A stretch of 64,000 nucleotides of DNA, taken from NCBI RefSeq assembly GCF_000425385.1, contig NZ_KE384358.1:431390-495389 (forward strand). The letters are read 5' to 3'. This document shows positions 17,366-26,229 of the stretch, piece by piece (the first letter of the stretch is position 1; each line of letters begins with the position of its first letter). The stretch is from Pseudoduganella violaceinigra DSM 15887. GTDB lineage: Bacteria > Pseudomonadota > Gammaproteobacteria > Burkholderiales > Burkholderiaceae_D. The notes under the pieces were generated by a model. That model saw nothing but the letters and a program-made list of their open reading frames with translations. It was not told the origin of the DNA and made no database searches. Both the position numbers and the translations under genes were made by a program.

Positions 17366-18063
17366 TCGGCAAGCATAACACCCCGCTCGCTGATCCGCAG
17401 GCGCTCCGGATCGGTCCCCAAAACAAGCTTCAGGTTCTCGCGCGCGCTATTGCGCAGGTTGGCCGCCACGTGTTCCTGCTGCGATTTCTGCTGCTGCGAT
17501 TTGTAGGCAAGGGCCATGAAGGCGCCCACCATCGCGCTTTTCTCGTACAGGTCGCGGATCGATTCAGCGCTTTGCCTTTCGGCCAGCCGGCGCGTGCCGG
17601 CGCCCCGCCGCAGTTGCTCGGCGACGGCGGCAAATTCCGCATCCTGCACGTCGCGATTGGCAAAGACCATGTAATTGCCCACGATGAAAGCAGCCATCGC
17701 GCCATCCAGGTCGTTGCGCTGCCAGCCCATCTTCTCCGCGATCTGCTGGTAGACATCCATGCTTTGCTGGAAGGCTTGCCGCATGCTCGCCTGGCTCGCC
17801 GCCGGGAACACTTTCGACAGTTCCTGCGCATTGCGCTGCACCGCCGGCGGCGCCGACGCGCGCGCAGAGCGCGAATCGGTGTCAGAGTGCGTGTGCTTCC
17901 CGGTGTTCATCGAATTGTTGTTCATCGCGGCCATATTGCCGAAATTGACCAACGGAACACCGAACGTTGCGTAGTCCTGGCCCAGCCATTGGGCCTGGGC
18001 CGCCTGTCCTGCCATCAAGGCGCTCGCCAGCAGCAGGGCTTTCAGCGTAATGTTCAACTTCAT
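17362..18063 (-). CDS. Exported DUF6683-like protein A
   Basis: A 233-residue exported protein with a signal peptide (MKLNITLKALLLASALMAG, cleavage near AQA). A low-complexity linker (about 45-75) precedes a helical domain with SMDVYQQIAEKMGW, GAMAAFIVGNYMVF, SAMVGAFMALAYKSQQQ and LRNSARENLKLVLGTDP. The same blocks recur in the same order in the gene at 18440-19105, so the two are paralogues. I recall the family as DUF6683; its function is unknown. Its start overlaps the small GRAM-like gene by 4 bases. Confidence 0.75.
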   Translation of the reverse strand: MKLNITLKALLLASALMAGQAAQAQWLGQDYATFGVPLVNFGNMAAMNNNSMNTGKHTHSDTDSRSARASAPPAVQRNAQELSKVFPAASQASMRQAFQQSMDVYQQIAEKMGWQRNDLDGAMAAFIVGNYMVFANRDVQDAEFAAVAEQLRRGAGTRRLAERQSAESIRDLYEKSAMVGAFMALAYKSQQQKSQQEHVAANLRNSARENLKLVLGTDPERLRISERGVMLAE

Positions 18064-18443
18064 GCGGAGAGCATCTGACTTGGCAGCAAGTCGGACATAT
18101 TCTCCGCCACGCTGCGCGCGTTAAAACAACGGAAGCGGAACTCGCCGCCATCCTCCAGTTCAACCACGACGATCCCGGTGAGGATGCCGAATTCGCGCCG
18201 CACGGCGCGCACCTCGCGCAAGGAAATGTGCACCGATTGCAGATTGTCGTGCACCGCCTTATTCATGATGTTCGGTATCCAGTCAATTGCATCGGCCGAT
18301 ACGGTGACGGTGCCGCCCACCCACAAGCCGCCCATCATGGTGCCGATGGCCTCAACCTGGCGCCCCGCCACCCCGCCGATACCGCGTTTAACGACGGCGT
18401 CCGTAATAAATGCGTTGCAAAGTTTTTTGATAAAGATCGTCAT
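18060..18443 (-). CDS. Small GRAM/PH-like domain protein between the DUF6683 paralogues
   Basis: A 127-residue protein without an obvious signal peptide. Residues about 40-105 (GTVTVSADAIDWIPN, VHISLREVRAVRREFGI, IVVVELEDGGEFRFRCFNAR) read as the beta strands of a GRAM or bacterial-PH domain: a first strand, a dipeptide turn, a directive helix and a final F-R pair. The N-terminal 25 residues are short and basic. Both ends overlap the flanking paralogues by 4 bases, so the three genes form one translational unit. The domain call is by pattern only. Confidence 0.6.
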   Translation of the reverse strand: MTIFIKKLCNAFITDAVVKRGIGGVAGRQVEAIGTMMGGLWVGGTVTVSADAIDWIPNIMNKAVHDNLQSVHISLREVRAVRREFGILTGIVVVELEDGGEFRFRCFNARSVAENMSDLLPSQMLSA

Positions 18444-19105
18444 TGGAACCTCATCCCGTTTTTATCGACAAGCAAATTGGAGGGATCGCCTTTCAGCACC
18501 AGTTGCAGGTTTTCGCGCGCCGCGTTGCGCAGGTTTTCGTAAACCGCGGGAGGCTGCGGCTGCTGCTGGTTCGATTTGAAGGCCAGCGCCATGAAGGCGC
18601 CGATCATGGCGCTTTGCTCGAACACGTCGCGCACCTTGTCGGCTTCGGCGCGCGTGTTGACGCCCTGTAGCTTGTTCTGGGCGCGCATCTGGTTGGCGAC
18701 GGCGGCGAACTCCTCGTCCGAGACTTCCACGCCCTTCAGCACCATGTAGTTCCCCACCAGGAAGGCGGCCAAGCCGCCCGCCATATCGCGCGGAGTCCAG
18801 CCCAGCTTCTTTTCAACCTGCAGGTAGACGTCCATGCTCTTGACATAGATGTTTTCCATCTCGGCGCGTTTCTCAGGCGGGAAGTGCTGGGCCAGCGTAC
18901 GCGCATTGGCCTGTATCGCCGGCTTGGACTTCGGCAGGATCGGCGGAGCCTTCTTCACTTCCGTCCTGGTCGGCACCGGGACGCGCAAGTCCGGCTGCGG
19001 CCACACCACGACATTGTCGTAGCTCATGCCGTAGCCGCAGCACTGGCTATGCGCGGCGGGAGCGGCGCCCAATGCCAGCACGGCGAATATCACGCTGTAC
19101 TTCAT
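18440..19105 (-). CDS. Exported DUF6683-like protein B
   Basis: A 221-residue exported paralogue of the product at 17362-18063. The signal peptide is MKYSVIFAVLALGAAPAAHS, and the mature protein begins with a Cys-Cys pair (QCCGYG). Shared blocks are SMDVYLQVEKKLGW, GGLAAFLVGNYMVL, SAMIGAFMALAFKSNQQQ and LRNAARENLQLVLKGDP. I chose the ATG at 19105 because GAAGAG precedes it at a sensible distance; a start five codons upstream (19120) lacks an SD. It is the promoter-proximal gene of the nine-gene cluster. Confidence 0.75.
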   Translation of the reverse strand: MKYSVIFAVLALGAAPAAHSQCCGYGMSYDNVVVWPQPDLRVPVPTRTEVKKAPPILPKSKPAIQANARTLAQHFPPEKRAEMENIYVKSMDVYLQVEKKLGWTPRDMAGGLAAFLVGNYMVLKGVEVSDEEFAAVANQMRAQNKLQGVNTRAEADKVRDVFEQSAMIGAFMALAFKSNQQQPQPPAVYENLRNAARENLQLVLKGDPSNLLVDKNGMRFQ

Positions 19106-19330
19106 CGCTAAGCTCTTCATTTGACATAAAAGATTGATGAAGAATATACAAGAAATCACAGCACGCCAATCGAATTCAAGGGCGTGCAAGTTACTCAAAG
19201 AGCAGCGAAGAATTCCAACAGATGCGCTTTATATTGGACCGGGTCGTAAGCGCCCGTCCCCTGGTACGCGGCGGGATTTACAGGTCAAGCATGGGCGCCT
19301 CCTGCGCCTTGCGGAAGCCGAACGTAATCG

Positions 19331-20377
19331 TCATGCGGCGCGGCGTTCGACCAGCAGGCGCAGCGGACCGGGCAGCCATTGGCGCAGCGTGGCGCCGATG
19401 GCGGCTTCACGGCGCTGCCAGAATACGCCAGCGGCGATAATGGCAATGCCGATCGCCGTCAGCGCGACCGGGAACATCAGGCTGTCCTTGAATACCGTGT
19501 ACGACAAATGCCCCAGGTAGCCCGCCAGGCCGAAGCCGCCGAACACGGCGAATACACGGCGCGACAAGGCGGCGCCGATACCGATCATCAGCAGGTTGAT
19601 CATGCAATATACGAGCTTGCCCAACTCGCTTCCCGAATCCATCGACGACAAGGCGCCCCAGAACGTCAGCACACCCCAGACGTACAGCCAGAACGCGAAG
19701 TCCTTGCCGCTGCGGTTGCGCAGGTCGACCCACAGCGCCATCAGCGTCATGGCGATGCCGAACAGCCCTGAAATGACTTTACCCTCCTGCGAAAAGAAGC
19801 CGTGGCTGCTGCCCAGCAGCATGGCGGTGACGTCCATGCTCATGTACCACAGCGTGACCGCCAGCGGCATCACCGTAAACGGCATGCGGTAGCGCCACAA
19901 CACGACGGCGCCGACGGCGAGCGTCGCCAGTTCCATCAGGATCCAGCGCCAGTCGATGTAATAGTGGTAATTGCGATAGGCATCGCCGGCTTGGCCGTCC
20001 GCCCACAGACCAAGCATATGCTGCAGGCCGTAGACCGCCAACGGCACCAGCACCACGGCGAATGCGGCCAACACGCCCGCCGGCAGCAGCAGCTGGCGCG
20101 CACGCAGCCATTCGACGCTGCCGATGGCAGCCGCGATATAGCAGATGGAGATCAGGAACAGCCCTGTGCCGCCGAACGACTCCCAGCCCAGCGTCATGAA
20201 CAGCGACATGGCGCCGATGGCGATCAGGCCGCCCAGGTAATACAGGATATGCGCCGTCTTGAACCCGGGCGTGTGCTGCTCGCGCTCGAGCAGGTAGTGC
20301 CATAAGCGTCCCGCCTGGCTCGCATCCAGCAAGCCCTCTTGTGCCGCGTCGTCGAGCATCGCGCGTGTCAGCTTCAT
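19331..20377 (-). CDS. DUF2157-like polytopic membrane protein
   Basis: A 348-residue membrane protein with about ten hydrophobic helices after a short cytoplasmic N-terminal region (residues 1-60). That region contains LLDASQAGRLWHYLLER, a segment often found at the start of DUF2157-type proteins. HILYYLGGLIAIGAMSLFM opens the membrane domain. The start at 20377 is preferred because AGGA lies 7 bases upstream; 20383 is the alternative. About 225 bases of empty sequence separate it from the DUF6683 gene. Function unknown. Confidence 0.68.
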   Translation of the reverse strand: MKLTRAMLDDAAQEGLLDASQAGRLWHYLLEREQHTPGFKTAHILYYLGGLIAIGAMSLFMTLGWESFGGTGLFLISICYIAAAIGSVEWLRARQLLLPAGVLAAFAVVLVPLAVYGLQHMLGLWADGQAGDAYRNYHYYIDWRWILMELATLAVGAVVLWRYRMPFTVMPLAVTLWYMSMDVTAMLLGSSHGFFSQEGKVISGLFGIAMTLMALWVDLRNRSGKDFAFWLYVWGVLTFWGALSSMDSGSELGKLVYCMINLLMIGIGAALSRRVFAVFGGFGLAGYLGHLSYTVFKDSLMFPVALTAIGIAIIAAGVFWQRREAAIGATLRQWLPGPLRLLVERRAA

Positions 20378-20465
20378 GGCCATTCCTGATAGTTGGTGAA
20401 TTTTTAAGGATTCTATTGCATCTGCTGGCAAAATGGCCATTCACCAATCTGCTGGGAGGCGAGCA

Positions 20466-21233
20466 ATGGCTCTACGCACCATGGCGCTGCTGGCGCTGGC
20501 CCTGCATGGCACGGCGGCGCTGGGCGGGGAAGTCCTGCTGGACATCCCCACGCGGCCCGGCGCCACGGTCAGGGTGTTGGAAATGACGGGCGAGCACGCC
20601 GCCAGCCACGTGGTACTGTATCTCGCCGGCGGCACGGGCCAGCGCGGCCTGCTGGGCGTCTGGCCGGGCAGCCTGCCGACCGATCCCGATACCCTGTACG
20701 GGGCCCAGCGCCAGATGGCGCAGCAGGTGGGCGCCATGGTTGCGGTGGACACCGCCAGCGACCATGAAGTGTTGACGATGGACGACCGCCAGGGCTCCGC
20801 GCACCGGCAGGACATCGCCGCGGTGGTGGCGTTCATGCGGGCGCGCCATCCGCAGGCGCGCATCGTGCTGATGGGAAGCAGCAATGGCGCCTTTTCGGCC
20901 GCCCATGTGGCGAACCGCCTGCCGACGGTGGATCAAGTGGTGCTGGTGAACGCCAGCGCCGATGCATGGGCCGAAGCGCCGCACCTGAAGCGGCCCGTGC
21001 TCGGCGTGCACCACAAGCGCGACGCCTGCCTGCCCTTCCGCGACAGCTACCCGAAGGCGCGCTTCTATCCGCTGATCGTGGCCGACAGCCCGGCATTCCC
21101 GCCCGTGTCCATCGCTACCCCGCGCGACTGCAGCCGCGAAAGCGCGCACGGCCTGCATGGCCAGCTGTCGCAAGTCTACCGCGCTATCGGCGCCTGGCTG
21201 CTGACCGGGGCGGCGCCGGCAACCATCCCTTAA
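20466..21233 (+). CDS. Exported alpha/beta-hydrolase-like protein
   Basis: A 255-residue protein with a signal peptide (about residues 1-22, MALRTMALLALALHGTAAL). The nucleophile elbow is IVLMGSSNGAFSAAH (GxSxG-like, serine in GSSNG). HVVLYLAGGTGQRG is the oxyanion-side strand and VNASADAW the next strand. A terminal His (ESAHGLHG) could complete a triad. GGGAGG lies 8 bases before the ATG at 20466 and fixes the start. The stop shares a TTAA with the stop of the convergent helicase gene. Confidence 0.75.
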   Translation: MALRTMALLALALHGTAALGGEVLLDIPTRPGATVRVLEMTGEHAASHVVLYLAGGTGQRGLLGVWPGSLPTDPDTLYGAQRQMAQQVGAMVAVDTASDHEVLTMDDRQGSAHRQDIAAVVAFMRARHPQARIVLMGSSNGAFSAAHVANRLPTVDQVVLVNASADAWAEAPHLKRPVLGVHHKRDACLPFRDSYPKARFYPLIVADSPAFPPVSIATPRDCSRESAHGLHGQLSQVYRAIGAWLLTGAAPATIP

Positions 21234-23251
21234 GCGGCGTCGCCGCTGAAGAAGGCGATCACCTCGGCCGCTTCGCGGGTGCGCTTGAACGGCGGCAGGC
21301 TTTGCCAGATGCGGCGGCCGTAGGGTTTGGAGATCACACGCGGATCGCACAGCATCAGCACACCGCGGTCGCCTTCGTCGCGGATCAGGCGCCCCGCGCC
21401 CTGCTTCAGGTTGATGATCGCTTCCGGCAGCGTGTGGCCCATGAAGCCGTTCAGGCCCTGGCGTTCCATCACTTCGATGCGCGCGGCCAGCACTGGATCG
21501 TCCGGCGGCGCGAACGGCAGCTTGTCGATGATCACCAGCGACAGCGCCTCGCCGCGCACGTCCACGCCTTCCCAGAAGCTCTGGGAGCCGATCAGCACGC
21601 CGTTGCCGGCCTTGCGGAACTGGTCCAGCAGCTCGGTGCGGCCGCGGTCGCCCTGCACGAAGAGCGGGAACTTCAGGCCACGCTTGTCGAATTCATCGCG
21701 CAGGCGGTCGGCGGCGCGCTTGACGGCGCGCAGCGTGGTGCAAAGCAGGAAGGTGCGGCCGCCCGCCGCCTCGATGACGGGCAGCGCCGCATCCAGCACG
21801 GCGTCGGTGTAGCCCAGCGAGTTCGGGTCGGGCAGGCCTTGCGGCACGTACAGGATGCCCTGCTGTTCATAGTTGAACGGGCTTGGCCAGTTGCGCGCGA
21901 CTTCGTTCTCCAAGCCCAGCTGCTGGGCAAAGTGGGTGAAGTCGTTCTTCACCGCCAGCGTGGCGGAGGTGAAGATCCAGCTGCGCGGCACGCCTTCGCG
22001 CTGGCCGTTGAAGATCGGCGCGATGGACAGCGGCGTCTTGTGCAGCTGCAGCGAGCTTTGGAAGGCCTCCACCCAGAACACGGCCTCCTCGCCCGGGACC
22101 ACCTTGGCCTTGGGATCGAACTTCCAGGCTTCCAGGCGGGCCGACAGTTCGTTGCCGCGCACGCGGCATTGCTCGATGGTCTCGGCGCGCTCGGCGTTCT
22201 TTTCCAGCACGGCGACCATGTCGATCAGCTCGTCCTTCAGCGTCTGCAGCGCCGGGAAGAAATCGCTGGACGGCGCGATCTGCGGCAGCGACATGCGCAC
22301 GATGTCCTGCGTGAAGGTCAAGCGCAGATCGCGCGCCGCCTTCTCGACCGGCGTGACGACCTTGGCCCACTCGGCGCCATCACGCGCATGGGCCAGGCCC
22401 TCGGCCAGCACGTCCCGGCACAGCTCGAGGATCTGCGAGGTGGAGATGCTGTCGCCGAAGAACAGGGTGGCGGTATCGGGCAGCTGGTGCGCCTCGTCGA
22501 AGATCACGGTGTTGGCCGACGGCAGCAGCTCGGCCACGCCGGTATCCTTCAGCGCCACGTCGGCGAAGAACAGGTGGTGGTTGACCACCACCACGTCCGC
22601 CTGCTGCGCCTCGCGGCGCGCCTTCATGACGAAACAGTCCTGGTAGTACTGGCACTCCTGCCCCATGCAGTTCTCGCGGGTGGAGGTCACCAGGTTCCAC
22701 ACCAGGGCATTTTCCGGCACGCGCGCCAGCTCCGCCTTGTCGCCGGTGCTGGTCATCTTCAGGAAGCGCGAGATCTCGCGCAGGTGGCCCACATCCTCGC
22801 GCGAGGTCATGCGGCCGTTCTGCAGCGTGCGCTCCAGGTGATAGTGGCACAGGTAGTTGGAACGCCCTTTCAAGAGCGCCACCGAGACCGGCGCCTGCAG
22901 CGCAGCGCGGATGGTCGGAATATCGCGCAGGAACAACTGGTCCTGCAGATTCTTGGTGCCGGTGGAGACGATGGTCTTGCCGCCCCATAGCAGCGCCGGC
23001 ACCAGATAGGCGAAGGTCTTGCCGGTGCCGGTGCCGGCTTCGGCGATCAGGGTCTGCTGCTTGTCGATGGCGTCGGCGATCGCCTTGGCCATCTCGGTCT
23101 GCGATTTGCGCGGACGAAAACCGCCCACTGCCGGGCCCAGGGGGCCGCCGGGCCCAAACAAGCGCTCAATATCGGCGTCATGCGCCCCCGGAGGGAAAAC
23201 CGGTTCGTTCGGCGCGCCGGGTTCGGCGGTCGGCTGTTGTGGATCTGTCAA
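21230..23251 (-). CDS. DinG/YoaA-family ATP-dependent DNA helicase
   Basis: A 673-residue superfamily-2 Fe-S helicase of the XPD/DinG type. Motif I is AEAGTGTGKTFAY, motif II FDEAHQLPDTATLFF. The Fe-S cysteines are in the region between them (CHYHLE, ENCMGQECQYYQDC). Motif III-VI blocks are FTSATLAV, FLLCTTLRAV, GSQSFWEGVDVRGEALS and GRLIRDEGDRGVL. DinG-type enzymes unwind R-loops and forked DNA. The length is typical for the YoaA side of the family. Confidence 0.93.
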   Translation of the reverse strand: MTDPQQPTAEPGAPNEPVFPPGAHDADIERLFGPGGPLGPAVGGFRPRKSQTEMAKAIADAIDKQQTLIAEAGTGTGKTFAYLVPALLWGGKTIVSTGTKNLQDQLFLRDIPTIRAALQAPVSVALLKGRSNYLCHYHLERTLQNGRMTSREDVGHLREISRFLKMTSTGDKAELARVPENALVWNLVTSTRENCMGQECQYYQDCFVMKARREAQQADVVVVNHHLFFADVALKDTGVAELLPSANTVIFDEAHQLPDTATLFFGDSISTSQILELCRDVLAEGLAHARDGAEWAKVVTPVEKAARDLRLTFTQDIVRMSLPQIAPSSDFFPALQTLKDELIDMVAVLEKNAERAETIEQCRVRGNELSARLEAWKFDPKAKVVPGEEAVFWVEAFQSSLQLHKTPLSIAPIFNGQREGVPRSWIFTSATLAVKNDFTHFAQQLGLENEVARNWPSPFNYEQQGILYVPQGLPDPNSLGYTDAVLDAALPVIEAAGGRTFLLCTTLRAVKRAADRLRDEFDKRGLKFPLFVQGDRGRTELLDQFRKAGNGVLIGSQSFWEGVDVRGEALSLVIIDKLPFAPPDDPVLAARIEVMERQGLNGFMGHTLPEAIINLKQGAGRLIRDEGDRGVLMLCDPRVISKPYGRRIWQSLPPFKRTREAAEVIAFFSGDAA

Positions 23252-23277
23252 GTTCGTCGTGGAAGAGAGTGGCCTGT

Positions 23278-23478
23278 TCAGGCCGGTACGTCGGGCACCA
23301 ATTGCATTTTCAGCAGGGTGATATAGTCTTTCAATTGCAGCTTGCGCTTTTTGAGCCGGCGCAACTGAAGTTGATCGTGGTGACCATCCAGCGTCAACAT
23401 TTCAATGACCGCGTCCAGGTCGCGATGCTCGACATCGAGCTCTATAATGCGGCGCTGGATCTCTTCTTTGTTGACCAT
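23278..23478 (-). CDS. YdcH/DUF465-like coiled-coil peptide
   Basis: A 66-residue protein with two helices: IQRRIIELDVEHRDLDAVIEML and LRRLKKRKLQLKDYITLLKMQL (given in parts). DUF465/YdcH members are small helical hairpins of unknown role. The gene lies 26 bases upstream of the helicase start on the same strand, and the pair is common in Burkholderiales. Confidence 0.85.
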   Translation of the reverse strand: MVNKEEIQRRIIELDVEHRDLDAVIEMLTLDGHHDQLQLRRLKKRKLQLKDYITLLKMQLVPDVPA

Positions 23479-23617
23479 AGATGGATTATCATTCTGGCAA
23501 GTTCGATTAACGTTTGCTTACAGTTTCGCGTGGACAACAGGCTATACTTGCAACGAAACTGTATACAGGTGCATAGTTTAACTCAGGTAGTCATTGGAAA
23601 GAAGCTGTCAAGTCCTT

Positions 23618-24424
23618 ATGAGCATGTACAAGATAGAGGCCGGAACCGCGCAACATCTCGGTAGCCGGCCCCAACAAAATGACCGCGTCGCACTGTTTAC
23701 CGCGCCAAAGGCACCGGGCTATGTGCTCGCCGTGCTGGCCGACGGCATCAGCGGCGGCGCCACAGGCTCTGAACAGGTGCTGCACACGGCCAAGCAATTG
23801 TTCGACGAATACCGCGCGTCGGAAGTCGTCAGCTTGCCGCGGCTGGAAGAACTGGTGCGTGAAATCGCCCACGATGTACACGAGATCCTCGTGATGGATC
23901 CCCGCACCGGCGCCAGCGAACCGCTGTCGACCATGGTGCTGATGGTGTTGACGCCGGAGCGCCAGGCCGTCTGGGGCGTGGTCGGCGACTCGCGACTGTA
24001 TCGTTTCGACAACAAGGAATGCCTGGCGCGCAGCAGCGATGCCGATTACGTGGCGCACCTGATGGAGCACGACAAACTGCCGGAAGAAGCGGCACGCAAG
24101 CACCGCCAGGCCAAGCTCTTGACCAATGCCCTGGGCAACAAGAACCGGGCCCCGTTTGTCAGCTTCGGCGTACAGGAAGACTTGAAGGCCGGACAGGCGT
24201 TCCTGCTTTGCTCGGACGGCTTATGGTCCTATTTCGCTGACGTGGAACTGGCCACCGCAGTGGCCAAGAAGTCGCCGCGCGAGGCGGCCGAAATCCTGAT
24301 CAACAAGGCGCGCGAACGCGCCCAGGGCAAAGGCGACAACTGCTCGATGGCCATCATCAAGCTGGTCGCCCTGCCCAAGGAGCCGGTGAACTACACCGTG
24401 CAGAAGATGCGCAAGGCGGTTTAA
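23618..24424 (+). CDS. PP2C-family serine/threonine phosphatase
   Basis: A 268-residue soluble PP2C-type phosphatase. The metal-binding motifs are intact: LADGISGGATGS (motif with the first Asp), VVGDSRLYRF, LLCSDGLWSYF and GDNCSMAII. The N terminus carries the typical GSRPQQNDRVAL start block. It needs Mn2+/Mg2+ and would dephosphorylate Ser/Thr phosphoproteins. The start at 23618 is an ATG; TTG at 23594 is possible but has no SD. No kinase lies beside it; the only protein-kinase gene in the window is at 36937-38211, 12 kb away. Confidence 0.88.
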   Translation: MSMYKIEAGTAQHLGSRPQQNDRVALFTAPKAPGYVLAVLADGISGGATGSEQVLHTAKQLFDEYRASEVVSLPRLEELVREIAHDVHEILVMDPRTGASEPLSTMVLMVLTPERQAVWGVVGDSRLYRFDNKECLARSSDADYVAHLMEHDKLPEEAARKHRQAKLLTNALGNKNRAPFVSFGVQEDLKAGQAFLLCSDGLWSYFADVELATAVAKKSPREAAEILINKARERAQGKGDNCSMAIIKLVALPKEPVNYTVQKMRKAV

Positions 24425-25110
24425 GGCTTGCTGCCAGGCTGGGTTTCCGGCTTGGCTTCAGGTTTTTGCGCCGATTCGGCGCGGCGTTTTCTCTTCTCTT
24501 CTTTTTCGGCCAGCTTGGCCTTGATTTCGGCCTGCCGTTTCTCGGATTCGGCCTTCTTGCGCTCGAACTCCACGGCCTGGGCCGCGTGCTTCGGCGCGTC
24601 GGCCGCTTCACGGGCAAGGCGGGCACGCTCCCTTGCGTCATGCTCGGCCTGGCGCTGCTCCACCGACACGGCGGCGGGCTTGGGCAGCGGCCTGGCCGCC
24701 GGCGACGCTTTGGGCGGCTTCGGGTTGGCCGCGTTGAAGGCCGCTTCCGCCGCATCCTTCTGGGCCCGGTCCTCCAGCTCGCGGTCGCGTACTTCCACCA
24801 CGTTCAGGCGCTTGAAGTGGCTCGCTTCCACCTCCACCGAGCGCAGTTCGGCCAGACGCATGCGGCGCTGCTCCTTTGCCTTGTCGAGACAGGCGTTGAC
24901 GAAAAACTTTTCGTAGCACAGCGCTTCGCTGGTGCTGAATTCCGCCTCCACCGCTTCGCGGTCCTTCTTCACTTGCAGCAGGCGGGCATCGGCCTGTTCG
25001 ATGGAATGGGTTTCCGGGGTGCGCGCGGCATCCGGCGTTGCCGGAGCGCCGATGTCCTGCGCCAGCGTCACGCCGGGCAGCAACAGGGCCAGCCAGATCA
25101 GGTTCTTCAA
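24421..25110 (-). CDS. Exported charged coiled-coil protein
   Basis: A 229-residue protein with a signal peptide (MKNLIWLALLLPGVTLAQ) and a charged helical body. The first half contains EALCYEKFFVNACLDKAKEQRRMRLAELRS (split here: two cysteines 8 residues apart that could pair in the periplasm). The second half is low-complexity Ala/Glu/Lys/Arg. I do not recognise it; it looks like a periplasmic helical protein. Its stop shares a TTAA with the PP2C gene stop. It starts 14 bases after zapE ends, on the same strand, so it could be co-transcribed with zapE. Confidence 0.7.
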   Translation of the reverse strand: MKNLIWLALLLPGVTLAQDIGAPATPDAARTPETHSIEQADARLLQVKKDREAVEAEFSTSEALCYEKFFVNACLDKAKEQRRMRLAELRSVEVEASHFKRLNVVEVRDRELEDRAQKDAAEAAFNAANPKPPKASPAARPLPKPAAVSVEQRQAEHDARERARLAREAADAPKHAAQAVEFERKKAESEKRQAEIKAKLAEKEEKRKRRAESAQKPEAKPETQPGSKP

Positions 25111-25123
25111 ATTATTCTCCTTG

Positions 25124-26221
25124 TCAGGACAGCTTTTCGGCGGCGCCGCGCTGTTCCTTTTCCATATACTCGCGCGACTGCATCTCGACGATGCGCGACA
25201 CGGTGCGGTGGAATTCGTTGGATAGCACGCCGGAGGTGTACAGCTCTTCCGGCTCCACTTCGGCCGACATGATCAGCTTGACCTTTTGGTCGTAAAACAC
25301 GTCGATCAGCCAGGTGAAGCGGCGCGCCTCGGACGACTGTCCGGCCGACATCATCGGAATACCGGACAATATCACGGTATGGAAGCGGCTGGCGATTTCC
25401 AGGTAGTCGTTCTGCGAGCGCGGGCCGCCGCACAAGGTGGCGAAATCGAACCAGATGATGGTGCCGGCGCGGCGCAGGGCCTTGAGTTCGCGGCCCTCGA
25501 CCTGGATGCGCGGGTCCTCATCGGCCGTTTCCGCCACGCGGGCAAAGGCTTCGCGCAGGTGGCGGTCGGTGTCGGCGTTGAGCGGCGTGTAATAGGCATC
25601 CACCTGCTCCAGGGCGCGGCCGCGGTAGTCGATGCCGGCGTCCACATTCAGCACATCCATCCGCTCCTTCAGCAGGGCGATGGTGGGCAGGATGCGGTCG
25701 CGGTGCAGGCCGTCCGGGTACAGGGTGGACGGCTCGTAGTTCGAGGTCATGATGAAGGACACGCCGTTGTCGTACAGCGCCTTCATCAGGTTGTACAGGA
25801 TCATGGCATCGGCCACGTCCGACACGTGGAATTCATCGAAACAGATCAGGCGGTACTTCCTGGCGATGCGTTTCGCCACTTCGTCCAGCGGATCTTCCAC
25901 GCCGCGCAGCTCATCGAGCTGCATGTGCACGTCGCGCATGAACTCGTGGAAGTGCAGGCGCGTCTTGCGCACCAGCGGGATCACCGAATAGAAAGAGTCC
26001 ATCAGGAAGGACTTGCCGCGCCCTACCCCGCCCCACATGTACACGCCGCGCGGAGGCGTCGGGCGGTTGATCAGGCGTTTGAAGGAGTTCGAGCGCTGGG
26101 ACTTGTAGGCGACCCATTCGTCGTAGCACTGCTGCAGGCGGTCGACGGCGCGCTGTTGGGCGGCGTCGGATTTGAAGTCGCGCTGCGTGAGCGCGTGCTG
26201 GTAAAACTCTTGGACATTCAT
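25124..26221 (-). CDS. zapE: Cell division ATPase ZapE (AFG1 family)
   Basis: A 365-residue AAA-type ATPase of the AFG1/ZapE family that affects Z-ring stability. Walker A is YMWGGVGRGKSFLMDSF, Walker B CFDEFHVSDVAD. The sensor segment FIMTSNYEPSTLYPDG is in place. ZapE commonly follows the 2-oxoglutarate dehydrogenase genes in Burkholderiales, and here it follows lpdA after a palindromic repeat element. Confidence 0.95.
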   Translation of the reverse strand: MNVQEFYQHALTQRDFKSDAAQQRAVDRLQQCYDEWVAYKSQRSNSFKRLINRPTPPRGVYMWGGVGRGKSFLMDSFYSVIPLVRKTRLHFHEFMRDVHMQLDELRGVEDPLDEVAKRIARKYRLICFDEFHVSDVADAMILYNLMKALYDNGVSFIMTSNYEPSTLYPDGLHRDRILPTIALLKERMDVLNVDAGIDYRGRALEQVDAYYTPLNADTDRHLREAFARVAETADEDPRIQVEGRELKALRRAGTIIWFDFATLCGGPRSQNDYLEIASRFHTVILSGIPMMSAGQSSEARRFTWLIDVFYDQKVKLIMSAEVEPEELYTSGVLSNEFHRTVSRIVEMQSREYMEKEQRGAAEKLS

Positions 26222-26229
26222 CTTGTTTG

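Noticed and set aside
20966..22990. A 674-residue plus-strand frame over the helicase
   Set aside because: Antisense shadow of the DinG-type helicase.
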